DNA of 64,000 nt from NCBI RefSeq assembly GCF_002205895.1, contig NZ_NJDE01000016.1, positions 1-64,000 of the forward strand, in the 5' to 3' direction. The position numbers were made by a program, and so were the translations under genes. The stretch is from Saccharibacillus sp. O23. Its GTDB lineage: Bacteria > Bacillota > Bacilli > Paenibacillales > Paenibacillaceae. Positions 34,641 to 43,378 of this stretch are shown one piece after another. Below the pieces are notes generated by a model. It had not been told where the DNA came from. It ran no database searches and saw only the letters and a list, made by a program, of their open reading frames with translations. Position 1 is the stretch's first letter; the number at the start of each line of letters is the position of its first letter.

Positions 34641-36338
34641 TTACAGCGCTTTGTCGTCCACGCTGTTCAGCCATTCTTCGATCGTGCCGATCACCGAAGC
34701 GACGCAGCCGTCTTCGAACGGCGAGATCAGACCGGCTTCTTTGACCAGACCGACGAACGATTGCGTGCCGCCGAGACCGCAGAGGTGGATATAATCTTTC
34801 CAAGCATCCGCGAAATCTTCTCTCGAACGTTTCCAGAATTGGAACGCGCACAATTGAGCCAGCGTGTAATCGATGTAGTAGAACGGCGCGCCGAAGATGT
34901 GGCCCTGCTTCTGCCAGAAACCGCCGCGCTCCAGATAGTCGTTGCCTTCGTAGTTCAAGTGCGGCAGGTACTTCTTCTCGATGTCTCTCCAAGCCGTCTT
35001 GCGCTCGTCCGGCGTCGCGTCCGGATTCGCGTACACGAAGTGCTGGAATTCGTCGACCGATACGCCGTAAGGGATAAACAGCAGGCTCGAAGCCAGATGG
35101 TCGAACCGGTATTTGTCCGTGTCTTCCTTGAAGAACTTCTCCATCCACGGCCAAGTGAAGAACTCCATGCTCATGGAATGGATCTCGGCGGACTCGTAAG
35201 TCGGCCACAGGTATTCCGGCACTTCGTGTCCGCGGCTGGAATAGACTTGGAACGCGTGTCCCGCTTCGTGCGTCAAGACGTCGATATCGCCCGACGTTCC
35301 GTTGAAGTTCGAGAAGATGAACGGCGCTTTGTAGTCCGGCAGGTACGTGCAGTAGCCGCCGCCCGCTTTGCCTTTTTTGCTCACGAGGTCCATCAGGTCG
35401 TTCTTCAGCATGAATTGGAAGAACTCGTCCGTTTCCGGCGCCAGCTCTTTGTACATCTCTTCGCCGTTCTTCACGATCCATTCCGGATCGCCTTTCGGCG
35501 TCGCGTTGCCCGTCTTGAAGCTGAAGCCGTTATCGTAATAACGCAGCGTATCGACGCCGATCCGCTCTTCTTGGCGCTTGCGCAGACGGGTCGCCGCCGG
35601 CACGATCTCTTCTTGCACTTGCTTGCGGAAGTTCGCGACCATCTCGGCGTTGTAGTCGGTGCGCATCATGCGGTCGTAACCCATTTCGACGAAGCTCGGA
35701 TAGCCGAGTTTTTTCGCCATTTTCGTCCGGACTTTGACCAGCTCGTCGTAGATGCGGTCAAGCTCCGGTTCTTTTTCGTTCAGGAAACCGAAACGGGCTT
35801 CGGAAGCGCGTTTGCGCATATCGCGGTCCGTCGACAGCTCGAACGGAAGCAATTGCGGCAGCGTGCGTTCTTCGCCTTCGAACGGAATCTTCGCCGAAGC
35901 GATCAACTGGTCGTATTCGGTCGAGAGTTTGTTCTCGAGCTGAAGGTCTTCGATGATCTCCGGGCTGAACGTGCGGATCGCGCTTTCGGCCAGAGCGAAC
36001 AACTGGGTTCCCCATTTGCTTTCGAGTTCTCCGCGGAACTTCGACGTCGTCAGCGCGCGATAATAATCCGATATGTACTCTTGGACCACCGGGCCGACTT
36101 CGTCCATGAATTCTTGTTCGGTCTTGTAAAACTCGTCGGTCGTGTCGATCGAGTGGCGGATGCTGACGAGCTGATGTTGCGTGTCGAAGCTGTTGCGCAG
36201 GGTATTGATCTCGTGCATCACGGATTCCTGTTCGGCCGCGCTTCCCGCCGCTTCGAACTTGGCGATCAGGTCCTTGAAATTAATCTTCAACTGGTCAATA
36301 TTAGGGCGTACGTAATCGAATTGCTGAAAAGTCGTCAA
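34641..36338 (-). CDS. M3-family oligoendopeptidase (copy 2)
   Basis: The 565-residue zinc peptidase is a paralogue of the adjacent copy, with the same HEAGH zinc site (about 357-361) and the same GYCTYLPDY, IFSNFNGTSGDIDVLTHE and SAEIHSMSMEFF blocks. The N-terminal 130 residues differ most, which may alter substrate choice. It is cytoplasmic with no signal peptide. AGGAGGAAC lies upstream of the ATG at 36338. A role in peptide turnover is probable. The upstream gap to the methyltransferase is 139 bases with no clear signal. Confidence 0.93.
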   Translation of the reverse strand: MTTFQQFDYVRPNIDQLKINFKDLIAKFEAAGSAAEQESVMHEINTLRNSFDTQHQLVSIRHSIDTTDEFYKTEQEFMDEVGPVVQEYISDYYRALTTSKFRGELESKWGTQLFALAESAIRTFSPEIIEDLQLENKLSTEYDQLIASAKIPFEGEERTLPQLLPFELSTDRDMRKRASEARFGFLNEKEPELDRIYDELVKVRTKMAKKLGYPSFVEMGYDRMMRTDYNAEMVANFRKQVQEEIVPAATRLRKRQEERIGVDTLRYYDNGFSFKTGNATPKGDPEWIVKNGEEMYKELAPETDEFFQFMLKNDLMDLVSKKGKAGGGYCTYLPDYKAPFIFSNFNGTSGDIDVLTHEAGHAFQVYSSRGHEVPEYLWPTYESAEIHSMSMEFFTWPWMEKFFKEDTDKYRFDHLASSLLFIPYGVSVDEFQHFVYANPDATPDERKTAWRDIEKKYLPHLNYEGNDYLERGGFWQKQGHIFGAPFYYIDYTLAQLCAFQFWKRSREDFADAWKDYIHLCGLGGTQSFVGLVKEAGLISPFEDGCVASVIGTIEEWLNSVDDKAL

Positions 36339-36477
36339 GGCTGTGTTCCTCCTCTAATCTCATAGATTCTTTTCCCAGTATAACGATTTCGGAACATAAT
36401 CACCAGATGAAATGCAAAACTTTCGCTTTCTGCGGCAGGTTAGTTAACATAACGAAGGATCAAACCTGATCGACGGG

Positions 36478-37254
36478 TTATTTTTTCCGGCAAACGCAAA
36501 CCATCGAATAACTGTCGGGACGGAGCGGCGAACGCTGCCAATCGGCGTACAGACCTTCCGCTTCAAAGCCGGCTTGTTCCAACAAACGCAGCAGTTCCTG
36601 CGGATAGGTATAACGAAGATCGATATGCGTACGCTCTTCGGTTCCGTTTTCCTGCCGCCGGATCGTCGTGTAGTGCTGAATTTGCGTCAGCGCGTCGTAA
36701 CGGGCGATCGTATAGAGGTTCGTTCGGCTGCCGTCCGTTTCTTCGGCCGTACGCCAGTATTCTTCCGTTTCGGGCTGCATCAGTTCTTCCGAGCCGGGGA
36801 AACGGGTATCGAACGCGAATACGCCGCCTTTCTTCAAATTGCGCGATACGGCCGAGAACAGCTGGTTTTGGTCTTCGTTGGTCAAAAAGTGCTGAAAGCC
36901 GTTGCCCGTCATATAAGCGAATCCCGCGGGGGACGTCAGATTCAGCGCCGCCGCGTCGCCCGCGATCCAGCGAATCTCGACTCCGGCCGTTTCCGCTTTG
37001 CGGCGCGCCAATTCGAGCATGCCTTCGTGCAGATCGACGCCTACCACCTCGAAACCGGCTTCCGCAAGCGGGATCGCCGTACGTCCCGTTCCGCAGCCGA
37101 TCTCCAGTATCGCTCCGCCCGCGGCCTGCGCCGCGTATTCGAGCAGCATCGGAAGTTCGGGCTTCCAAGCTTCGTTCTCCCGATCGTAACGTTCGGGGTT
37201 CGCGTATTCTTCGTCGTTGCCGTGCGCGTCGTTCCATTCGGTTTCGTTTCTCAA
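36478..37254 (-). CDS. Class I SAM-dependent methyltransferase
   Basis: The 258-residue enzyme has the SAM-binding motif I ILEIGCGTGRTAIPLAEAG and the acidic motif II VVGVDLHEGML, with the later AYMTGNGFQHFLT and GGVFAFDTRFP blocks typical of small-molecule methyltransferases. Substrate unknown. A TTG at 37254 is taken as start because AAGGAAGGAA lies seven bases upstream. The frame is open back to 37347, but that part has no ribosome site. A hairpin (37332-37354) lies upstream and may affect expression. Confidence 0.82.
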   Translation of the reverse strand: MRNETEWNDAHGNDEEYANPERYDRENEAWKPELPMLLEYAAQAAGGAILEIGCGTGRTAIPLAEAGFEVVGVDLHEGMLELARRKAETAGVEIRWIAGDAAALNLTSPAGFAYMTGNGFQHFLTNEDQNQLFSAVSRNLKKGGVFAFDTRFPGSEELMQPETEEYWRTAEETDGSRTNLYTIARYDALTQIQHYTTIRRQENGTEERTHIDLRYTYPQELLRLLEQAGFEAEGLYADWQRSPLRPDSYSMVCVCRKK

Positions 37255-37458
37255 GTTCGGTATTCCTTCCTTTCTGGACGAGAACCCGTTTCTTCGTTTT
37301 GTGGCAGCGCCGCGTCCGAGAACAACGAAGTCCCCCGCTGTCGACAACGGGGGATACCGGGCCGTTCATTCGATTATAAAGCCCCTTCGCGATTCGGTCT
37401 ATCGTACGCCGGACCGATGACCGGGTTCAGGCTTTGGACGGATAAGACTGGTACGCCG

Positions 37459-37587
37459 ACCGCTTAAGAGGCTAGGTTTCACCCTCCGAGATTTCGTACC
37501 TAACCCGTGTACGAAGTCTCCGACGGGCCCCCTTAAACCGTGCGTGTTTTCGAAAGGCTCAAACCTTAGATTCTATGTGGTCAGCTC
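37459..37587. repeat. Structured ~130-bp repeat, copy 1
   Basis: Begins CGCTTAAGAGGCTAGGTTT and ends near TGTGGTCAGC. It contains a 15-bp near-perfect stem (TCCGAGATTTCGTAC against GTACGAAGTCTCCGA, loop of 9). An outer pairing CTAGGTTT/AAACCTTAG and a third G+C-rich hairpin segment are also present. Copy 2 starts 440 bases later in the same orientation. The repeats look like an RNA or mobile-element end rather than coding DNA. Confidence 0.7.
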
Positions 37588-37643
37588 ATTAGGCTGCTTT
37601 TTCGACCGCACGACTCGCGGATGGTATTCGACGTTGTGTCCTG

Positions 37644-37880
37644 CATTGTCTTTTCGTCAACGTAGAACAGGCTTTTTCGCTTGCCCGCTATCTTACATTG
37701 CTTAAAAAGCAACGTAGAAACGCTGCATCGCCAAATGAGGCTCGTTTTCCGCGTCTACGTTGCCTTTTCGTCAATGAAGCTATCGCAGGGTCGTCGATCC
37801 TGTGTTCTACGTTGCCTTTTTGTCAATGCAGCTACCGGAAGGCCGTCGGCTGCGTGCTCTACGCTGCCAAATTGTCGACG
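37644..37880. repeat. Array of five short dyad units, mostly 52 bp apart
   Basis: Five 19-bp cores (37644-37662, 37696-37714, 37758-37776, 37810-37828, 37862-37880) each carry C(G/A)TTG, nine bases and CAA(T/C)G, or a diverged form in the last. Steps are 52, 62, 52 and 52 bases. Units 1-2 are inverted relative to units 3-5. On the sense of each unit the flanks read TCTACGTTG...GTCAATG. The region is bracketed by the two 130-bp repeats. No convincing gene overlaps it. Confidence 0.65.
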
Positions 37881-37898
37881 CGACCTTCTATTACCTTG

Positions 37899-38028
37899 AC
37901 CGCTTAAGAGGTTAGGTTTCGCCCTCCGAGAGTTCGTACCTAACCCGTATACGAAGTCTCCGACGGGAAACCCGCTTGAACCATGCGGGTTTCCGAAGAA
38001 CTCAAACCTTAGATTTTATGCGGTCAGC
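37899..38028. repeat. Structured ~130-bp repeat, copy 2
   Basis: Same orientation and layout as copy 1, about 80% identical by eye and with a 3-base insertion. The third hairpin is here a perfect 10-bp stem (GGAAACCCGC against GCGGGTTTCC). It lies just past the 3' end of the minus-strand GH18 gene. Compensating differences between the copies suggest selection on structure, or at least that each copy folds. Confidence 0.7.
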
Positions 38029-38070
38029 CTACTAAATCTACAAAACGGGAATTCTGAATATAGCGGCCAC

Positions 38071-39174
38071 TTATCGCCGCACCGAAGACGGCGTTTCGCT
38101 CGCCAATCCCGCGCGAACGGCTTCCAGCAGTTTTCCCGTCCGGTCGCAGCGATATTCCCAGAACATCACGCCGCCCAGACGCTCGGCTCGAACGTATTCG
38201 CATTTAAAGGCGATCGATTCTTCGTCGTCGTACGTAATGAACGTCCCGCCGTCATGCCGGCCGCCGTCGTACAAATACGGAGCCTTCGCTTCGTCGTCCC
38301 AATAGCGGCGGAAGCCGTTCCGATCGATATACGCGGCATCCAATTCCGTGAATTCGGGTCCGTAACCGCCGCTGGTCGCCGCCATCTGGTGCAGGCCGTT
38401 GTCGACGTCCGGAACGCCTTTCCACATTCGGGAATAGAAAGCGGCCCCGATCACGATCTTGTCCTTCGGCACGCCGGCTCCGGCGAACAAGTTGACCGAT
38501 TCTTCGACGCTGATGCGGAACAAATCGCCGGTCGGCGTATGCAGATTCGTATGATGGCCGGTCAATACCTGAAATCCGCCGCGCATATCGTAGGTCATAA
38601 GCTGCACGTAATCCAGATAACGCTGGGCTTCGGCCATATCGGTTCCGTCGATGTAATAACGGTCCGCTCCTGCGGCGATGGTCAGCAGATAATGCCGACT
38701 TTCCGCAGCGCCTCCAGCGTCGAACGCTTCGCGAATCGTTTGCAGCAGCAGCGTAAAATTGACGCGGTCGTTCGGGCTCGCGCCGATGCCGGCTTCTCCG
38801 TAACACGGATATTCCCAATCCAGATCGACGCCGTCCAGATCGTAAGTCTCGACGGCGGCCAGAGCGGATTCGGCCATGCGCCGGCGTCCCGCTTCGGTCG
38901 AAGCCGCTTCGGAGAATCCGCCCGCGCTCCAGCCGCCGACCGACAGCAGGATGCGGACGGGCGGATGTTCGCGGCGAAGACGGCCGATCTCTTCCATGTT
39001 GCGCAGGTGTCCGGTGACGATCGCGTCATCTTGCACATGGCCGAACGCGATATTGATATGCGTCAGTTTGCGCAGATCGTCGGCATGCAGATCCGGCAGA
39101 TCGGCATGGCCGACGTAACCGACCGTGCGGAACTCGGCGGCGTCGGATAACGAATTCGGAGAAAGGTCTGTCAA
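38071..39174 (-). CDS. Glycoside hydrolase family 18 enzyme (chitinase or endo-beta-N-acetylglucosaminidase type)
   Basis: The 367-residue TIM-barrel enzyme has the GH18 signature DGVDLDWE (114-121; catalytic Glu121), the upstream SVGGW and the downstream YDMRGG and MFWEYRCD strand ends. GH18 enzymes cut beta-1,4 bonds next to N-acetylglucosamine. There is no signal peptide, so it should act on imported oligosaccharides in the cytoplasm. It is the last gene of the glycan operon. A TTG start at 39174 with AGAGGAAT upstream is likely. Exact specificity is unknown; peptidoglycan, chitin oligomers or N-glycan cores are all possible. Confidence 0.92.
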   Translation of the reverse strand: MTDLSPNSLSDAAEFRTVGYVGHADLPDLHADDLRKLTHINIAFGHVQDDAIVTGHLRNMEEIGRLRREHPPVRILLSVGGWSAGGFSEAASTEAGRRRMAESALAAVETYDLDGVDLDWEYPCYGEAGIGASPNDRVNFTLLLQTIREAFDAGGAAESRHYLLTIAAGADRYYIDGTDMAEAQRYLDYVQLMTYDMRGGFQVLTGHHTNLHTPTGDLFRISVEESVNLFAGAGVPKDKIVIGAAFYSRMWKGVPDVDNGLHQMAATSGGYGPEFTELDAAYIDRNGFRRYWDDEAKAPYLYDGGRHDGGTFITYDDEESIAFKCEYVRAERLGGVMFWEYRCDRTGKLLEAVRAGLASETPSSVRR

Positions 39175-39234
39175 GTCGATTCCTCTTTTCTATAAGTGAT
39201 GAAGCCGCGATCAAGGAAACGAGCGACGCGGCCG

Positions 39235-42200
39235 TCAATCCGTAACGGAGCGCAGCACTTGAAGCGCTTCGCCGCAGCTGCCCGGTTTATAACCGGATTC
39301 GGCGTAACGAACGTTCAGCGACTCGTCCAAAACGAATAGATGCGGGTATTCCGTACCCGGCGGCGGACACGCGGCTTTCATCGCGTTCAGCGCTTCGCCG
39401 AATCGGTCATATGCGAATACCGTACCGCTTGGCAGCGGCTTCGGCACGAACGAAGCGACTTCAGGCGGCAGTTTCGCACCGGCTTCTTCGGCGTTCCCCG
39501 AAGCGCGATCTTCGACCGCGTTGACGGGGCTGTCGCTTTGCAAGATCAGGATCAACGGTCTGCCTGCCGCTTCCAGCTCGGTTCGCGATTCTCCGGCTTC
39601 GCGCAGCAGATGGCGGGTCGGTTCGAGTCTCGGATCGATCCAAGCGACCAGCGCTCCCCGGCTTCCGGCCAACTCCGCAAGCGAAGCCGTCTCGACGCCG
39701 GTCCGCAGCAGGGGCGCATCGCCCGGCGCGGCTCCCAATACGGGAACCGCTTCTTCCGGCTGACGGAACAACGGTTCAAGCTGCGTCTCGGCGCCCGGCT
39801 CGATCTTGAAATAAAGCAGTCGGCCGAGCACGCGGCCGTCCTGCAAGCGAATCCCCGTGGTCATCCGGTAATCGCCAGCTTGCAGTTCGAACGGACGGTC
39901 ATAAACGTCTTTTTCCCGGAACGGGTATTCCAGCGTCGCGTAGAAGCCGTTCTCCAGCCGCGCCAGCGTAAAATTCTCGCGATAAGCGGCTTCGACGGAG
40001 ACAGGCGCGGCTTCGGCGGCCGCGCCGCGCAGCAGGCGCAGCGTTCCTCCGCCGCCGCTGGGCGGAACGGCCGCAGCAGCGGCGGCCGACGGCTGACGTG
40101 CCGGATCGGCGGGATCGGCCTCGGCCGATGCGGATTTCGGAGCATCAAGACCGGCCGACCCGAGTAGAGAGACGGCGGGATGCGCCGTCGACGGGTCCGA
40201 AGCGGCGGACGACGAACCGCTTCCTTCGTTTCGGGCTTCGCGAGGCGAGGACTCATCAGCCTCCTCAGTCGCGGACTGCCGGCCGATGTCTGTCGGCCGC
40301 TCCAGATCGGTCCATTCGCCGCCTACAAGCGCCTGCGGCCGCTGATCGGCGGGATGCAGTCTCGCCGGTATGCCGAAGCTTCGGCAGAGGGCGATCAGCA
40401 GGATCTCGACCGACTCGCGGTCGCCGGTCTTAAGAGCCCACGTCCCGGCCGGCGAAGCTTTGCCGGGAACGGGCGTCAGCTCGCCGCGAACGGTCCGGTT
40501 CGCGGCCACATAACGCGCCAGCGTGCGCGGGTCTGCCCGGAAGGCCGCCCGCTGCTCGGCGGAGAAAGCGGCGCGCAGCGCGCCTCGGTAGGGAGCCAGC
40601 CGCTCCCAGCGCACGCGCGGATTCAGCACGTGCGCGAGGTCTTCCGGAAGCGGCGCCGCGTTTCCGTCCGCCTCTTCGCCCCCGGCCCGAGCCGCCGGGG
40701 ACCCGAGATCAAGCTCGGGCGCATAGTCCGCCAGAGCTTCCAAGCCGTGCAGCAGATGGTCGTCCAACGTCCGACGATCGCTGTCGATCAAGTCTTTGGC
40801 GGTCAGGCTCTCCAGCAGCCGAAGCGGCCACTCCCCGAAGCGCGGCGCATGGTCCTCCAAGAACGCCGCGATGGCTTCGACGTTGCCCCGCGCGTCTTCC
40901 AGCACGCGCAGCGTGCGCTTCGCGTCCAAGCCCGTTTTCGCGGCCAGCGCGTTCGCTTCCGCTTCGCCCGCGAACGTCCGCTCGTAAGCGGCGCGAATCC
41001 GTTCGCCTTCGGCGACCTTTTCCCGATGGCGTTCAAGCGCCGCTTCGCTCAATGCTTGTCCTTCCGCTTCCGGGTCCGCCGCGAGTTCTCCCGGCGGCGT
41101 CAGATCGATATCGACCGCGCCTTCCGGCTGGCCTTCTTGATCCAGCACCAGTTCCGCGTTTTCTTCCGGCGTCGAAGCGCCGAAGCCCCGTACCGTCGTT
41201 TCGCCCCAGAATCCGCCTTGCGCGGCCCGGACGACCAGATCGCCGAAGCCGGTCACGAACGAGACGCTTCCTTGCCCGTCCGCCGTAATCTCGGCGATCG
41301 GATGCAGCTCGGCGTAATTATAGAGCTGAAACTGCACCTTCGCGCCGCCGGCCGGTCGGCCGAAGCGATCCGCGACGCGTACGTGCAGCTTGCGCGTCGG
41401 GGCATAATTGGACAGCAGATTGATCTCGGTATGCGCGCCGCCGCCGACGGTGATCGGTTCGGGTCCGGCATAACCGGACGATACCCGGGTATGCACCAGC
41501 ATCGCGCGGCGGGCCGGGCCGTCGAACCAACCGCGATCGAGCGCGGGTTCCGGTTCGCAGGCTCCGATATAATGCCAAGCGCCGTCCGCCCAAGCTTCGA
41601 CCCACGCATGGTTATCGTCCACATGCGCCCAACGCGGCGTATAACACTGACGGGCCGGGATTCCGATACTGCGCAGAGCGGCCGTCGCCAGCGTAGATTC
41701 TTCGCCGCAGCGTCCTTTGGCGCTGCGCATCAAGCCGAGCGGCGAGATCGTACGGGCGTCGCTGCCGGTATAGGTTGCCTTTTCGTAACACCAGTAATTC
41801 GTTTCCAGCACGGCTTCGGCCATCGTCAGGTTCCGGACGCGTTCTTCCAACTCTCCGGCGATGACGCCGCGATAATCTTCGATCCGTTCGTTGTTGATGC
41901 GCGGCGGCAGCACGTAATGGAGAAACAGCTCGTCCGGCACGCGTGCGCCCCACGGCATGCGGCGGCGCGTCTCAAGCGCCTGCCGGACATGCGACAAGAA
42001 CAATTCGCCGTCGTAATCCGCCAGATCGTTGATCGGCATATGCGCGTACAGCCATTCGAGCGCCAGCCGTTCTTCTTCGTTCAGATCGCCCGTCAAGACG
42101 CCGAACAATTCCTGTTCGCGATGCTTCGCCAGCTCTCTTCTGAGGTTGAAGCTCGTTTCGAGCGCGGCCAGTTCCGCCGAACTCAGCGAAAAGCTTTCCC

Positions 42201-42285
42201 GAGCCGCGGAAGTCCCGACTTTGCCGGATTCCGCTTTCCCGGCCGCTTCCGTTATCGGGTCGCGTGCCGCTTTATCCGTTCCCAT
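39235..42285 (-). CDS. Transglutaminase-like protein with degenerate second core and thioredoxin-like end
   Basis: The 1016-residue protein has an active-looking transglutaminase core: Cys193 in GRCGEESTLATAALRSIGIPAR, His226 in DDNHAWVEAW, and an acidic residue in the following GACEPEPALD. A beta-rich domain (about 290-370) and a long helical region (410-600) follow. A second core (621-645, GDRESVEILL...RSFGIPARLH) has Arg623 where the Cys should be. The C-terminal 170 residues resemble a thioredoxin fold without CxxC. No signal peptide is seen, so it is cytoplasmic. It may be a peptidase or amidase on glycopeptides; that is an inference. AAGGAGTG overlaps the stop of the preceding CBM9 gene. 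Confidence 0.82.
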   Translation of the reverse strand: MGTDKAARDPITEAAGKAESGKVGTSAARESFSLSSAELAALETSFNLRRELAKHREQELFGVLTGDLNEEERLALEWLYAHMPINDLADYDGELFLSHVRQALETRRRMPWGARVPDELFLHYVLPPRINNERIEDYRGVIAGELEERVRNLTMAEAVLETNYWCYEKATYTGSDARTISPLGLMRSAKGRCGEESTLATAALRSIGIPARQCYTPRWAHVDDNHAWVEAWADGAWHYIGACEPEPALDRGWFDGPARRAMLVHTRVSSGYAGPEPITVGGGAHTEINLLSNYAPTRKLHVRVADRFGRPAGGAKVQFQLYNYAELHPIAEITADGQGSVSFVTGFGDLVVRAAQGGFWGETTVRGFGASTPEENAELVLDQEGQPEGAVDIDLTPPGELAADPEAEGQALSEAALERHREKVAEGERIRAAYERTFAGEAEANALAAKTGLDAKRTLRVLEDARGNVEAIAAFLEDHAPRFGEWPLRLLESLTAKDLIDSDRRTLDDHLLHGLEALADYAPELDLGSPAARAGGEEADGNAAPLPEDLAHVLNPRVRWERLAPYRGALRAAFSAEQRAAFRADPRTLARYVAANRTVRGELTPVPGKASPAGTWALKTGDRESVEILLIALCRSFGIPARLHPADQRPQALVGGEWTDLERPTDIGRQSATEEADESSPREARNEGSGSSSAASDPSTAHPAVSLLGSAGLDAPKSASAEADPADPARQPSAAAAAAVPPSGGGGTLRLLRGAAAEAAPVSVEAAYRENFTLARLENGFYATLEYPFREKDVYDRPFELQAGDYRMTTGIRLQDGRVLGRLLYFKIEPGAETQLEPLFRQPEEAVPVLGAAPGDAPLLRTGVETASLAELAGSRGALVAWIDPRLEPTRHLLREAGESRTELEAAGRPLILILQSDSPVNAVEDRASGNAEEAGAKLPPEVASFVPKPLPSGTVFAYDRFGEALNAMKAACPPPGTEYPHLFVLDESLNVRYAESGYKPGSCGEALQVLRSVTD

Positions 42286-42291
42286 CCGCTT

Positions 42292-43353
42292 TCACTCCTT
42301 CCACAGTTTGCCGTCTTCGCGAATCCAATACCGCCCTTCTCCGTCTGCCGCCCGCGCGCTGATCCGAAACGAATTCCGCGTCGTTTCGATCGTCGGTCCG
42401 GCATCCGAATCGCTCCATGCCGCCAACGCCTCGTCTGCCGCACCTTCTTCCAACAGCGCGTTCAAGCTGCTTGCGAACGATCCTGTACGCGCGTAGAGAT
42501 TCCGCTGCCGATAGTATAACTGCCGCAGTTTCCATTTGACCGATTCGTCCGCGGGAATCGCGAGCGTTTCGTCCGCTTCGGAACCTTCTTCGCCGGCGAA
42601 CCGGACGAATCCCCACATTTCCGGATAATGCATATTGATCACGCCCTGCGGCGACCAGACCCAATTGTCTTCCGGATAAGGCCGGCCTGTCGAAGGATCG
42701 AGCTTTTTGCGGTACGTTCCGTCTTCTTTGTCGACCTGCCACTGCACGCGCGAGAAATTCACCCGCCAAGCATCGCCGACCCGCGGCGGACGCTGTCCTT
42801 CCGCGCATTCCCGCAGAATGTTCCACGGCATCGCGACTTCCACGCTCCAGCTCCGATTATCCGCATCGGGGTCGTTCAGCGTGCCGTCGATATGCACCGC
42901 CGTCTTGAGCCCGCGGATATCCCAACCGTTGATCGGCGGACCGCCGTCCCGGTACGGCGTGACCAGCAGCAGATCCCAGACCGTGTTGAGCGCATTGATC
43001 TCGAATTCGTAATATTGATGGGTATCCCCGTCGGGATCGATAAAGATCTCGAAGTCGTTATCGTGAAAAATAACCGATTCCCGCTCCGTCAGCGTCGCCC
43101 AGATCTCGTCTTCTTCGAGCAGCGCGCCCAAATAGAAATAGTCGTCGTCCCACAGCATTTTCACGCGCGTGCGTTTATGAGGAAGAGGCTTCGAGTCGCC
43201 TTCGATATCGACAAACTCTTCCGTCCACGGCGCGTTGGCCCAGAACGGCTTATCCAACCGGCCGTCCAATTCCAAGCTGCCCGAGGCGCGTTTGCATCCA
43301 TAAGAACGCGGCGCAAAAGCGATTGCCGGTTCCGGCACTCCGCTCAAATTCAT
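42292..43353 (-). CDS. CBM9-like carbohydrate-binding protein
   Basis: The 353-residue protein has a family 9-type binding domain across residues 25-265: LDGRLDKPFWANAPWTEEFVDIEG, MLWDDDYFYLGALLEEDEIW, FHDNDFEIFIDPDGDTHQYYEFEINA and WSVEVAMPW, all characteristic. The last 90 residues are not recognised. There is no signal peptide or catalytic motif. Intracellular CBM9-like proteins are often found with glycoside hydrolase genes, but their job is unclear. It sits between fucosidase and transglutaminase genes with gaps of 6-25 bases, clearly in one operon. Confidence 0.88.
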   Translation of the reverse strand: MNLSGVPEPAIAFAPRSYGCKRASGSLELDGRLDKPFWANAPWTEEFVDIEGDSKPLPHKRTRVKMLWDDDYFYLGALLEEDEIWATLTERESVIFHDNDFEIFIDPDGDTHQYYEFEINALNTVWDLLLVTPYRDGGPPINGWDIRGLKTAVHIDGTLNDPDADNRSWSVEVAMPWNILRECAEGQRPPRVGDAWRVNFSRVQWQVDKEDGTYRKKLDPSTGRPYPEDNWVWSPQGVINMHYPEMWGFVRFAGEEGSEADETLAIPADESVKWKLRQLYYRQRNLYARTGSFASSLNALLEEGAADEALAAWSDSDAGPTIETTRNSFRISARAADGEGRYWIREDGKLWKE

Positions 43354-43378
43354 GTTTCTCCTCCTGTTCTTCCCGCGT

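Noticed and set aside
34761-36365. 534-codon open frame on the plus strand
   Set aside because: It is the exact antisense shadow of the M3 peptidase, which has a zinc site and ribosome site. The shadow has none and a Phe/Arg/His-rich composition typical of reverse G+C-rich codons.
37681-37907. Short frames of 69-72 codons on the plus strand
   Set aside because: Lie inside the dyad array, Cys/Arg-rich, without ribosome sites; the two frames overlap each other and follow the repeat period.
40180-42519. 779-codon open frame on the plus strand
   Set aside because: Antisense of the transglutaminase-like gene. Arg/Gln-rich, no motif, no ribosome site.
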